Positions 8,396-17,167 of a stretch of DNA of 64,000 bases are shown here, one piece after another. Source of the DNA: Flavobacterium sharifuzzamanii. GTDB taxonomy: Bacteria; Bacteroidota; Bacteroidia; Flavobacteriales; Flavobacteriaceae. A model generated the notes under the pieces. It did not search any database. It saw only the letters and a program-made list of their open reading frames with translations, and was not told where the DNA came from. A program made the position numbers and the translations under genes. Each line of letters opens with the position of its first letter. Within the stretch, counting starts at the first letter, position 1. Location of the stretch: contig NZ_QJGZ01000035.1 in NCBI RefSeq assembly GCF_003254585.1, forward strand, positions 308,003 to 372,002, read 5' to 3'.

Positions 8396-10675
8396 TTATT
8401 TTGAAGTTGAATAAGAATATGGATAAGCTTCTTTTGTTGTTCCTCTTTTGAAATTTGGAGAACTTGTCATATCAAAATTTAATTCTCCCCCTTTCAATAC
8501 ATCAAAATGATTGATATAATTTTTGGTATGAAGAGTATTATCCCATTTTAATTCGTTTACATATTTGTTGGTTTCTGAATTATTTGGTGCATTGATAATA
8601 AGCTGTTTTCCGTTTTCTAACTGCAAAGTTGTTTTTTTAAACAAAGGTGCTCCCAAAACATATTCTTCTGTTCCTGGGCAAACTGGATAGAATCCCATGG
8701 CCGAGAAAATATACCATGCAGAAGTTTGTCCATTATCTTCATCTCCGCAATAACCGTCTGGAGTTGGTTTATACAAACGGTTCATGACTTCTCTTGACCA
8801 GTATTGTGTTTTCCAAGGTTCTCCTGCGTAATTATATAAATAAATCATGTGCTGAATTGGCTGGTTTCCATGCGCGTATTGCCCCATATTCATAATCTGC
8901 ATTTCGCGGATTTCGTGAATAACAGCTCCATAATAACTGTCGTCAAAAATTGGAGGCATTGTAAATACGGCGTCTAATTTTGTGGTAAAATTTTTCTCTC
9001 CGCCCATTAAATCGATCAAACCTTGAATGTCGTGAAAAACACTCCAGCTATAATGCCAGCTGTTTCCTTCAGTAAAGGCATCACCCCATTTAAACGGATT
9101 AAAATTGGCTGGAAAACTGCCATCTTTATTTCTTCCACTCATTAATCCTATTTCTGGATTGTAGAGTTTTTTGTAATTCAACATTCGTTTTTCATACAGA
9201 CTGATTTCTTTTTTCGGGCGATTTAATGCTTTCGCCAGTTTCCAGATTGTAAAATCATCATAAGCGTATTCAAGCGTTCTCGCCGCATTTTCGTTAATCT
9301 TCACATCATACGGAACATATCCTAAAGTATTATAATATTGAACACCTTTTCTACCAACCGCTTCTAGTGGACCTTCGTTATTAGCTCCGTGCAATAAAGC
9401 TTCGTATAAAGTATTGATATCATAACCACGTAATCCTTTCATATAAGCATCAGAAACTACAGAAGCAGAATTATTCCCAACCATTACATCTCTAAAACCT
9501 GGACTTGACCATTCTGGCAGAAATCCGCCTTCTTTATAATCGTTTATCAATCCTTCCTGCATTTCTTTGTTTATAGAAGGATAAACCAGATTTAGCAAAG
9601 GGTATAAGGCACGGAAAGTATCCCAAAATCCAGTTCCTGCATACATATAACCTGAGAGAACTTTTCCGTTGTATGGGCTGTAGTGCACAATTTTTCCTTC
9701 TTTGTCAATTTCATATTGTTTCTGAGGAAAGCAAACTGTTCGGTATAAACATGAATAAAAAGTTCTTAACTGATCTATATTGTTGTCTTCTACAGCAATT
9801 TTTCCTAAAACTTTATTCCATTCGGCTTTAGACTGTGAAACTGTTTCTTCAAAAGTCGATGTGCCTAATTCATTTTTCAGATTCAATTCGGCCTGCTCCT
9901 GACTTATAAAAGAAGATGCCACTCTAACATTTACTTTTTCTCCTTTTTTGGTTTTAAATCCAACCACAGCACCGACATGATTTCCTTCTGCGTCTAATTT
10001 ATCAGCAGTTAAAACTTTATCAATCCAAGTTGAATTGGTTAAGAACTTCTTGTCAAAAATCATCACAAAATAGTTTTTGAAATTTTGAGGAACTCCACCA
10101 CTATTTCTAGTTGTATAACCTATTATTTTATTCTCTGAAGGAATTATTTTGATATACGAACCTTTATCAAAAGCGTCGATTACAATAGAAGATTTTTCGT
10201 TTTCTGGAAATGTGATCTGAAAATGCGCTGCTCTTACTGTTGTCGTAATTTCGGTGGTAACATCATGATCAGCCAGATAAACGCTGTAATAATACGGTTT
10301 TGAAACCTCAGCTTTATGGCTGAACCAGCTTGAACGTTCGTCTTCGGCGAAAGCCAATTTACCTGTAACCGGCATAATCGAAAACTGACCGTAATCGTTC
10401 ATCCAAGGCGATGGCTGATGTGTCTGTTTAAATCCCTTTATTTTTTCTGCTGTATAAGTATATGCCCATCCATCACCCATTTTCCCTGTTTGAGGCGTCC
10501 AGAAATTCATTCCCCAAGGTCTGCAGATTGCGGGATACGTATTTCCGTTGGAAAGATTGTGCAAAGACTGCGTTCCCATTAACGGGTTTACATACTCTAC
10601 AGGTTCTTTAACTTGTGCATTTATGGAAATGCAACAGTGTATTAATCCAAAAAAAATTAAACTTTTTATTTTCAT
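8396..10675 (-). CDS. GH92 alpha-mannosidase, alpha-1,2 signature
   Basis: A 759-residue secreted protein with signal peptide (MKIKSLIFFGLIHCCISINA) and full GH92 domain starting YVNPLMGTQ. GH92 enzymes are calcium-dependent inverting exo-alpha-mannosidases. Counting residues, the predicted acid is E536 (TEGNSWHYSW) and the base aspartates are D645 and D647 (GDED). A His-Glu pair sits at 587-588 (IHEIREM). These have exactly the same spacing as E533, D642/D644 and H584-E585 of the alpha-1,2-mannosidase BT3990 as I remember it, and the His-Glu pair there contacts the +1 mannose. An alpha-1,2-mannosidase is therefore the best prediction. It is followed 6 bp later by GH125 and preceded by a second, divergent GH92. 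Confidence 0.93.
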   Translation of the reverse strand: MKIKSLIFFGLIHCCISINAQVKEPVEYVNPLMGTQSLHNLSNGNTYPAICRPWGMNFWTPQTGKMGDGWAYTYTAEKIKGFKQTHQPSPWMNDYGQFSIMPVTGKLAFAEDERSSWFSHKAEVSKPYYYSVYLADHDVTTEITTTVRAAHFQITFPENEKSSIVIDAFDKGSYIKIIPSENKIIGYTTRNSGGVPQNFKNYFVMIFDKKFLTNSTWIDKVLTADKLDAEGNHVGAVVGFKTKKGEKVNVRVASSFISQEQAELNLKNELGTSTFEETVSQSKAEWNKVLGKIAVEDNNIDQLRTFYSCLYRTVCFPQKQYEIDKEGKIVHYSPYNGKVLSGYMYAGTGFWDTFRALYPLLNLVYPSINKEMQEGLINDYKEGGFLPEWSSPGFRDVMVGNNSASVVSDAYMKGLRGYDINTLYEALLHGANNEGPLEAVGRKGVQYYNTLGYVPYDVKINENAARTLEYAYDDFTIWKLAKALNRPKKEISLYEKRMLNYKKLYNPEIGLMSGRNKDGSFPANFNPFKWGDAFTEGNSWHYSWSVFHDIQGLIDLMGGEKNFTTKLDAVFTMPPIFDDSYYGAVIHEIREMQIMNMGQYAHGNQPIQHMIYLYNYAGEPWKTQYWSREVMNRLYKPTPDGYCGDEDNGQTSAWYIFSAMGFYPVCPGTEEYVLGAPLFKKTTLQLENGKQLIINAPNNSETNKYVNELKWDNTLHTKNYINHFDVLKGGELNFDMTSSPNFKRGTTKEAYPYSYSTSK

Positions 10676-10705
10676 ACTATGTGTTGTTATCCGAACAGAT
10701 TTTTT

Positions 10706-10794
10706 AAACCTGTTAGGTATTTTTATTCTTTGTAAAATGCCTATCTCGTTTGCCTAAAGCTTAAATTATACCTAACAGGTTTTAACCTGTTAGG
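10706..10794. repeat. Palindromic intergenic repeat (REP-like)
   Basis: A perfect palindrome with 11-bp arms (CCTAACAGGTT / AACCTGTTAGG) at 10771-10794, plus an additional partial arm AAACCTGTTAGGTAT at 10706-10720. Repeats of this CCTAACAGGTT type are widespread between genes in Flavobacterium. It lies in the gap between the two GH92 genes and may act as a weak mRNA stabiliser or attenuator; no coding content is seen. Confidence 0.65.
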
Positions 10795-10829
10795 AAACTG
10801 CTCACTAAAAACTGAACACTGAACACTAC

Positions 10830-13091
10830 TTACAACGGCCTATCTTCTTTCTTAACTCCAAATGTTGCTGATGGTTTATTTCCCATATATAATTTCAGCT
10901 CTCCTCCTTTTACGATCATTTCTTGCGTGATATATGATTTTGTGTAAGGCTTTCCGTTATATTCAGCTTTTTGAATATACATATTTGGAGTGCTGTTATT
11001 AACCACATTTATCGTAAATGAAATTCCTTTTTTATAATGAATTACAGCATTATTTACTAACGGACTTCCTAAAACATAAATTCCGTTTGCAGGATTAACC
11101 GAATAGAATCCCATAGAAGATAAAATATACCAAGCCGACATTTGCCCTAAATCTTCGTTACCGCACAATCCGTCTGGTTTTGTTGAGTAGAATTTCTCAT
11201 CGATTTCTCGAATTAATTTCGCTGTTTTCCAAGGCTGTCCTACATACGCATACAAATACGGAATATGATGATTTGGCTCATTTCCGTGAGCGTACTGCCC
11301 TATTAAACCGCTGATATCTGGCGAAACATCCTCACCTTCTACTTTATCAGTCAGCAGGAAAAGCGAATCCAATTTTGCGATAAATTTCTCTTCGCTTCCA
11401 AATAAATCGATTAAACCGTATGGATCCTGCGGCACCAGCCAAGTGTACTGCCATGCATTTCCTTCCACATAATCATCTTTACGATGCGCTGATGAAAGCG
11501 GATTAAATGGCGTTCTCCAATTTCCATTTGTTAATTTACCACGCATAAAAGTGGTTTCTTTATCAAAATACAGTTTGTATAAATTGGCTCTTTTCGTGAA
11601 ATAATTATAATCGTCTGTTTTGTTTAAAGATTTCGCCATCAAAGCGATACAGTAATCATCTATGGCATATTCTAAAGCGTTTCCAACAGATTCTAATAGT
11701 TTATCAGCAGGAATATATTCGAGTTTCTGAACATAATCCATTCCGTCACGCGTCTGCATAGCCGTTTTTTTAATGGCTTCGTATGCTAAATTGACATCAT
11801 AATCACGATATCCTTTTAAATACGCATCGACAATAACAGCTATAGAATGATTTCCGTTCATGGTATTGGTCTCATTGCCCATTAAATGCCAAACCGGCAA
11901 TCTGCCCTGCTGCTTATAAATCGCTAAAAACGATTTTACAATATCATTGATTTTTTCTGGCTGTGTAATGGTATACAATGGATGCAGTCCGCGGTACGTA
12001 TCCCAAAGTGAAAAAGTAGTGTAATTGGTAAAATTGGCTTTTTCGTAGACTTTTTTATCTGTTCCCAGATAATCTCCGTTCGCATCATTAAAAATGGAAG
12101 GCGCAAACATAGTGTGATACAATGAAGTATAGAAAACTTTCATTGTTTTTTCGTCTGCTTTTATCTGAACTTTATTGAGCTCTTTGTTCCATTTTGAATC
12201 TGCCAGTTTTACGACAGCTTCAAAATCCCAATTCGGGATCTCTGCTTTTATATTAGCAGATGCATTTTCTGTACTAACTGGAGAAATCCCCACTTTCACC
12301 AGAATCTGTTTATTTTTTAAGGTTTTGAAATCTAAAACCGCTTTTATTTTTAAGCCCTCACCTTCTGTTCCTTTAACTACGGCTGTACTGTCGTAAACCA
12401 TCATATTTGTGATTGGTTCAGAGAATTCCATTGCAAAATAAATGCGTTGATCTGCTGCCCAACCTGCAGAATAACGATAGCCTTCAATCTTAGTTTCGCT
12501 TATTTTTTTAATGAACGTTTTTACAGGTCTGTCCCAACCAATTCCGTCAGCAAGATCAATTAAAATGTGTGAATCGTTTGTGTTCTCAAAAGTATATTTA
12601 TGAAAACCGACTCTTTCGCTGGCTGTTAATTCGGCTTTAACTTTATATTTATCCAGTAAAACGCTGTAATATCCTGGTTTTACAACTTCGTTTTTATGAG
12701 AGAAATACGAACCATAACCGTTTACCATATCTTCTTTTGTTCCTTTGGTCAAACCGACTTTTCCGCTGACAGGAAGCACCAGAATATCATTTAAATCTCC
12801 AATTCCTGTTCCACTTAAATGCGTGTGTGTGAAGCCTAAAATGGTATTGCTGGCATAATTGTAACCGCTGCACCAATCCCAGCCTTCAAAAATATTTACC
12901 GGACCTAGCTGTACCGCTCCAAAAGGAACATTTGCACCCACAAATACGTGGCCATGTCCAGCCGAACCAATAATCGGATCTACATATTGTGTATAATTTA
13001 CATTGGTTTGTTTTTCCTTTTTTTGCTGCGAAATTGTTGGATTGGCGAATAGTAAGCTCAAAGCCAAAAAACTATTAAATAGTATTCTCAT
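10830..13091 (-). CDS. GH92 alpha-mannosidase, second paralogue (not alpha-1,2 type)
   Basis: A 753-residue secreted GH92 enzyme with signal peptide (MRILFNSFLALSLLFANPTIS), beginning YVDPIIGSAGHGHVFVGANV. The predicted catalytic acid is E543 (VEGNAWQYTW). The GNED motif keeps the distal Asp (D647) but has Asn645 where the paralogue has Asp. The His-Glu pair linked to alpha-1,2 specificity is absent: the aligned residues are Glu587-Asp588. The HGNEPNHHIPYLYAY motif is intact. Together this points to a different linkage from the neighbouring GH92, most likely alpha-1,3, though linkage cannot be fixed by eye. It is separated from GH2 by about 120 bp and from GH92-A by a palindromic repeat, and is probably co-transcribed with both. 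Confidence 0.93.
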   Translation of the reverse strand: MRILFNSFLALSLLFANPTISQQKKEKQTNVNYTQYVDPIIGSAGHGHVFVGANVPFGAVQLGPVNIFEGWDWCSGYNYASNTILGFTHTHLSGTGIGDLNDILVLPVSGKVGLTKGTKEDMVNGYGSYFSHKNEVVKPGYYSVLLDKYKVKAELTASERVGFHKYTFENTNDSHILIDLADGIGWDRPVKTFIKKISETKIEGYRYSAGWAADQRIYFAMEFSEPITNMMVYDSTAVVKGTEGEGLKIKAVLDFKTLKNKQILVKVGISPVSTENASANIKAEIPNWDFEAVVKLADSKWNKELNKVQIKADEKTMKVFYTSLYHTMFAPSIFNDANGDYLGTDKKVYEKANFTNYTTFSLWDTYRGLHPLYTITQPEKINDIVKSFLAIYKQQGRLPVWHLMGNETNTMNGNHSIAVIVDAYLKGYRDYDVNLAYEAIKKTAMQTRDGMDYVQKLEYIPADKLLESVGNALEYAIDDYCIALMAKSLNKTDDYNYFTKRANLYKLYFDKETTFMRGKLTNGNWRTPFNPLSSAHRKDDYVEGNAWQYTWLVPQDPYGLIDLFGSEEKFIAKLDSLFLLTDKVEGEDVSPDISGLIGQYAHGNEPNHHIPYLYAYVGQPWKTAKLIREIDEKFYSTKPDGLCGNEDLGQMSAWYILSSMGFYSVNPANGIYVLGSPLVNNAVIHYKKGISFTINVVNNSTPNMYIQKAEYNGKPYTKSYITQEMIVKGGELKLYMGNKPSATFGVKKEDRPL

Positions 13092-13154
13092 ATATTTTTA
13101 TTTTTGATTGCGTCTGTTTAAGTTTGAAGCAAATATTTTTAAATTCTGTATGTT

Positions 13155-13174
13155 AGACGCACTGCGGTGCGTCT
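13155..13174. repeat. Short palindromic intergenic repeat
   Basis: AGACGCAC and GTGCGTCT form a perfect 8-bp stem with a TGCG loop. This is a common REP-like palindrome in Flavobacterium intergenic regions. It lies between the GH92 and GH2 genes, with no T run typical of a terminator. Confidence 0.6.
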
Positions 13175-13210
13175 CTACAAAAAACCTTTGTCCCTTAGAA
13201 CCTTAGCATC

Positions 13211-15199
13211 TTAGTACCTTTTAAGAACCTCATACAAAGAATAAATCTTAATCTCAGGCTTTGCTATTTTTCCTTCAAACGAAATTGTTTTTTCTTCTCC
13301 TGCTTTTAGATCAAAATAATTATCGCTCCATTTTCTACTATAACCTTTCATTGAAACGCAAATATATTTTGCCATTTTCTGTGCTTTTATAATTATGTTA
13401 TTCCCTTTTATTTTCCAGCTTATTTTTGGGTCTTCTAGTGATAAATCTTTTGGATGCATAAAATCGGTTTCTGGTTTTATGTCATCTCTGTAGGCTTCTT
13501 TTATGGCATACCAAGCCGCTTTTGGCTGTCGATTATGGTAATCGGTAATACTCCAGCTTGCTACAGGCCAGCAGTCGTTTAATTGCCAGACTAGAGTTCC
13601 CATATTATAAGGCGCTTTCAAACGATGAATCCCAACAATATTTTTTATGGAATAATAATGCAGACACTGACTCAAATAGGCATAATCTTCTAAATTCATT
13701 TTTTTAATTTTAGAAGCATCGATGAAATACTTACCGAGATAGGAATCTAATTTTTCAAAACCTTTGCCCGCTTTTAAATGTACTTTTAGTATATCTGAAT
13801 ATAAATGTCGGTCTTCTGATGAAGTAAAACCTTCAATTGAATTATAATTTGGTAAAGACAACATTCCGTATTCGCTCACAAATCTTCCTGTTTTTTTCTG
13901 AACGGCTTCAATATCTTCCAATCCCCACCAAATTCCCCAATAATGGCTGTCTCCTTCAGTGATGCTTTTGGCTTTTGACCAATGGTATAATGGCGAAGAG
14001 CTTAAATACGGACGTTTATCATCGACTTCTTTTACCCATTTTGGAATACTGTCATGAAACAAACGCGTATAATCTTTCCACAAACGAATGGAATCTTGCT
14101 TTGAAATTTTGAAACTTTTCATCCAGCCCCAGTTTTTAAAGGCTTCATCAGATTCATTATTTCCGCACCATAAAACAATACTTGGATGATGGCGCAGTCT
14201 TTTTACCTGATACTGAACTTCTTTTTTTACATTATCAAAAAAAGCATCATCTCCAGGAACCATCGTGCCTGCAAACATAAAATCTTGCCAAACATTTATG
14301 CCGTATTTATCGCATAAATCGTAGAAATAATCGTCTTCGTAAATTCCTCCGCCCCAAACGCGAAGCATATTCATATTGGCTTCTTTGGCAGATAAAACTA
14401 TTTTTTCATATTCTTTTTTATTTACTCTCGAAAGAAAAGCATCTGATGGAATGTAATTGGCTCCTTTCATGTAAACGGGTTTTCCGTCAATTTTAAAATA
14501 AAAAGAGCGCCCGAGACTGTCTTTGTCTTGTATCAATTCAATTTTTCGATTTAACACATACGGTTTTTCAGGTTCTTTTTCATCGTAAGCTTCCAATCTT
14601 GGCGTTTTCCATATTCCGCAAGTTGTAAATTTTGGTCCCCAATCCCAACCAAAATGGTATTGTGCTTTACGTACATAAGCACGCGGATTGTCTGGAATTA
14701 TAAATGGATAATCTTTTTTAGCCAAAGAATCAACCACATTTTGTGCCGATTGAAATACGATTCTCAAATCATTATTTCCTGATTTCAAGACTTTTTTAAC
14801 CTCAACACGCCATTGACGAAACATATTATCGGCTTTTAAAACCAACTGATTATTTAAGTAAACAGAAGCATAAGTATCTAATCCGTCAAAAACTAATTCT
14901 GTGTTTTTCTTTTTCAGCATATTTGCCGAAACCTGAAAAGCAGTTTTGTATTCCCAGTTTTTGCGTTCAATCCATTGCAGTTTTTTTTCGTTATCTCTGT
15001 AAAATGGATCTGGTATTAATTTGCTGTTGAGCAAATCGGTGTGAATTTCTCCCGGAACACTAGCCGAATACCATTTTTGTGTTTTTTCTTCACGATATGT
15101 CCAATTGTTTTTTAAATCAATTTTCTGCGAAAAGATAATTGATGTAAAACCTGCCAGAAATAAGGACATTATCCAATGAAGTTTATTTTGATAATTCAT
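13211..15199 (-). CDS. GH2 beta-mannosidase, shortened form lacking two beta-sandwich domains
   Basis: A 662-residue secreted GH2 protein with signal peptide (MSLFLAGFTSIIFSQ region). It has the sugar-binding domain (residues 30-205, with YHFGWDWGPKF) and a TIM barrel with acid/base E349 (WCGNNES) and nucleophile E443 (VSEYGM). DAFLSRV, RVWGGGIYEDDYFYDLCD and WQLNDCWP are typical of beta-mannosidases, which cleave the Man-beta-1,4-GlcNAc core of N-glycans or manno-oligosaccharides. Family members are usually about 820-870 residues. Here the binding domain runs almost directly into the barrel (RLEAYDEKEPEK to DKDSLGRSFYF, near residue 205-225), and after the barrel the text jumps from AYRDDIKP to ETDFMHPKDL (near 576). 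Two Ig-like domains therefore seem to be missing in frame, while both catalytic residues are kept. Confidence 0.85.
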   Translation of the reverse strand: MNYQNKLHWIMSLFLAGFTSIIFSQKIDLKNNWTYREEKTQKWYSASVPGEIHTDLLNSKLIPDPFYRDNEKKLQWIERKNWEYKTAFQVSANMLKKKNTELVFDGLDTYASVYLNNQLVLKADNMFRQWRVEVKKVLKSGNNDLRIVFQSAQNVVDSLAKKDYPFIIPDNPRAYVRKAQYHFGWDWGPKFTTCGIWKTPRLEAYDEKEPEKPYVLNRKIELIQDKDSLGRSFYFKIDGKPVYMKGANYIPSDAFLSRVNKKEYEKIVLSAKEANMNMLRVWGGGIYEDDYFYDLCDKYGINVWQDFMFAGTMVPGDDAFFDNVKKEVQYQVKRLRHHPSIVLWCGNNESDEAFKNWGWMKSFKISKQDSIRLWKDYTRLFHDSIPKWVKEVDDKRPYLSSSPLYHWSKAKSITEGDSHYWGIWWGLEDIEAVQKKTGRFVSEYGMLSLPNYNSIEGFTSSEDRHLYSDILKVHLKAGKGFEKLDSYLGKYFIDASKIKKMNLEDYAYLSQCLHYYSIKNIVGIHRLKAPYNMGTLVWQLNDCWPVASWSITDYHNRQPKAAWYAIKEAYRDDIKPETDFMHPKDLSLEDPKISWKIKGNNIIIKAQKMAKYICVSMKGYSRKWSDNYFDLKAGEEKTISFEGKIAKPEIKIYSLYEVLKRY

Positions 15200-15580
15200 T
15201 TTACTGAGTAATATATTAATACCTTCTAAAATTACTAAAAAGGTAAGTAATCTGGTAATTTGGCAGTTTTAGAGAAGGAAAGAACTGACCGCATCTATTC
15301 CTTCTCTTTAGAATTTATTCTTTGTTAGTAACTCTAAAATACAACTAGAAATATCTTCTTTACCACTGCCTATGCTTTGTTTTATTTTGATGTGGATTGT
15401 TTTAAATTCAAATAATTGAAATAAACTTTAAGTATAGTATTTTTAAATTTTTAAAATACAGAAAATAAAATCCATCTTTTTCAGCAGAACCAAAATTTGT
15501 TTTATGCGAAAAAAAGGGTATTTGAATCTATAAAATAACTTTTCAAATATTTACTTCTCAGATCAATCAATTGCAGATTT

Positions 15581-15620
15581 TAAAAATAAGCCGGGTATGC
15601 TCATTACCCGACTTATCTTA
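15581..15620 (-). terminator. Terminator/attenuator after susD
   Basis: On the minus strand a stem built around CGGGTA...TACCCG, extended by AAGT/GCTT pairs, is followed by TTATTTTTA. It lies just downstream of the SusD stop and upstream of the glycosidase genes, so it may lower glycosidase expression relative to SusC/SusD. The remaining gap to the GH2 start (15200-15580) holds AT-rich DNA in which I see no gene. Confidence 0.7.
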
Positions 15621-15641
15621 ACTAACCAACCAATTTAAAAA

Positions 15642-17156
15642 TTATTTATCCCACCAGATTCTTGTGGTCATTAAATCTAAACCTTGACGTTGAATTGCTT
15701 CTTTATAATTAGCCTCGTTTGTAATAAGTTCTGACTGATCATAAATTAATCTTCTCGGAATTGTTCCTTTTGTTTCTCCAGTTGGATCATTAACAGGAAC
15801 TAAAACTGGGTAACCTGTTCTTCTGTATTCTGAAAATGCCTCAAAACCGTTGAATAATAATACAATCCATTTTTGCGTGATAATCTGTTCGATTTTCTGC
15901 GCTTCTGTCCCTGTAGATTTAAATGGATATGTTGTAATGTAAGTGTTGTATTCTGCTAATGAAACTGCTGGCACTTTATCTCCAAAAATGGTCAAAATAT
16001 TCATCGCTGCTCTTACTCCATTTTCATAATACGTTTGAGCCGATCCTCCAACGTTCCATCCTTTTACTGCTGCTTCAGCCAATAAAAACTGCACCTCAGC
16101 ATAAGACATAATTAATGTTGGAGCATCTAAACGCAATACTGTAGAAGTATTTGGGTCTGAAAAAAGTTTTTTGTCTCCTCCTGGAAATTCTTTTGCATCA
16201 TTTGCCAAACCTTGCTGACTTGCCGGATTATTGTCTCCTGTAGCTTCCAGTTTTGCATAAATTCTTAAACGTGGATCGTTTGTGTTTTTCAACATATCGA
16301 TAAACGTTTTACTAAATTTAATGTTCGATTCTCCTCCGTTCAAATCGTTTCTAACCCAAGAAGATGTAATTGGATTGGTTTTAACTCCTGCAGGACCTGC
16401 ATCGTGTTTTAAAACCAAACTGTCATCATTTGAAGTAAAAACTCCTTTTGCATAAGCCTTTTCTACAAATTCTTTTGCTTTTGCAGGATTTACTTTAGAT
16501 AGACGCATTGCCACTCTCAGCATTAAAGAGTTTGCTAATTTTTTCCATCTTGCAACATCACTTTGGTAATACAAATCTGCATTTCCAACGAAAGGTTTTC
16601 CAGCGTCTAAAGCAGTTCCTGCTTCGTCTAATTCCTTTAAAAGATCATTGTAGATAGCTTCTTGCGTATCATATTTTGGAGAAAATACGTTTCCGTTGTA
16701 TCCTTTTCCAGCATCAAAATAAGGAACTTCACCATAAGTATCTGTCAATTTTTGGAACAAGAAAACTTTCATGATTCTACAAGCCTGAATCATATTTGAA
16801 TTCTCTGGCGTATTCTCTACCACAGATAATAACTGGAAAATCTGATTTAATCCTTTTCCGTAAGTTTCGCCAAAAAGCGCTGCAGAATATTCAGAAGAAT
16901 AGCTGTATTTTGAACCTGGTCCTCCAAGTGAAGAAAACTGCTGTACAATTTGTGCTGCGTATAAATTGTTTCCTCTTGTATTAGAAAAATCTTGCCCATC
17001 TACATAAATCTCAGCAAGCGTAAACATTGATTTTACAGCTGGATCTGTTAAAGCATTTGGATTCTTATTCATTTCTTCGAATCCTTTATCGCATGAAGCT
17101 AATGTCAAAGCACCAACAATTGCGACACAAAATATTTTGATATATCTATTTTTCAT
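15642..17156 (-). CDS. SusD/RagB-family outer-membrane glycan-binding lipoprotein
   Basis: A 504-residue lipoprotein with a type II signal: the hydrophobic stretch ends in ALTLASC, giving Cys22 as the acylation site. It continues DKGFEEMNKNPNALTD, a start typical of SusD-like_2 proteins. The TPR-rich fold is suggested by segments such as AEVQFLLAEAAVKGW and by YEVPYFDAG-like text (GEVPYFDAGKGYNG). SusD proteins form the lid over the SusC TonB-dependent channel and capture oligosaccharides at the cell surface. The gene starts 11 bp after susC, the standard order. Given the downstream mannosidases, the ligand is likely a mannose-rich glycan; that is inference. Confidence 0.95.
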   Translation of the reverse strand: MKNRYIKIFCVAIVGALTLASCDKGFEEMNKNPNALTDPAVKSMFTLAEIYVDGQDFSNTRGNNLYAAQIVQQFSSLGGPGSKYSYSSEYSAALFGETYGKGLNQIFQLLSVVENTPENSNMIQACRIMKVFLFQKLTDTYGEVPYFDAGKGYNGNVFSPKYDTQEAIYNDLLKELDEAGTALDAGKPFVGNADLYYQSDVARWKKLANSLMLRVAMRLSKVNPAKAKEFVEKAYAKGVFTSNDDSLVLKHDAGPAGVKTNPITSSWVRNDLNGGESNIKFSKTFIDMLKNTNDPRLRIYAKLEATGDNNPASQQGLANDAKEFPGGDKKLFSDPNTSTVLRLDAPTLIMSYAEVQFLLAEAAVKGWNVGGSAQTYYENGVRAAMNILTIFGDKVPAVSLAEYNTYITTYPFKSTGTEAQKIEQIITQKWIVLLFNGFEAFSEYRRTGYPVLVPVNDPTGETKGTIPRRLIYDQSELITNEANYKEAIQRQGLDLMTTRIWWDK

Positions 17157-17167
17157 CTTTTTAAGAA

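Noticed and set aside
8396..10675. GNQP instead of GNEP in the first GH92, considered as loss of the catalytic acid (as in phosphomannose-uncapping enzymes)
   Set aside because: Residue spacing places the acid at E536 in the EGNSWHYSW block, which is intact; the Gln is at another position.
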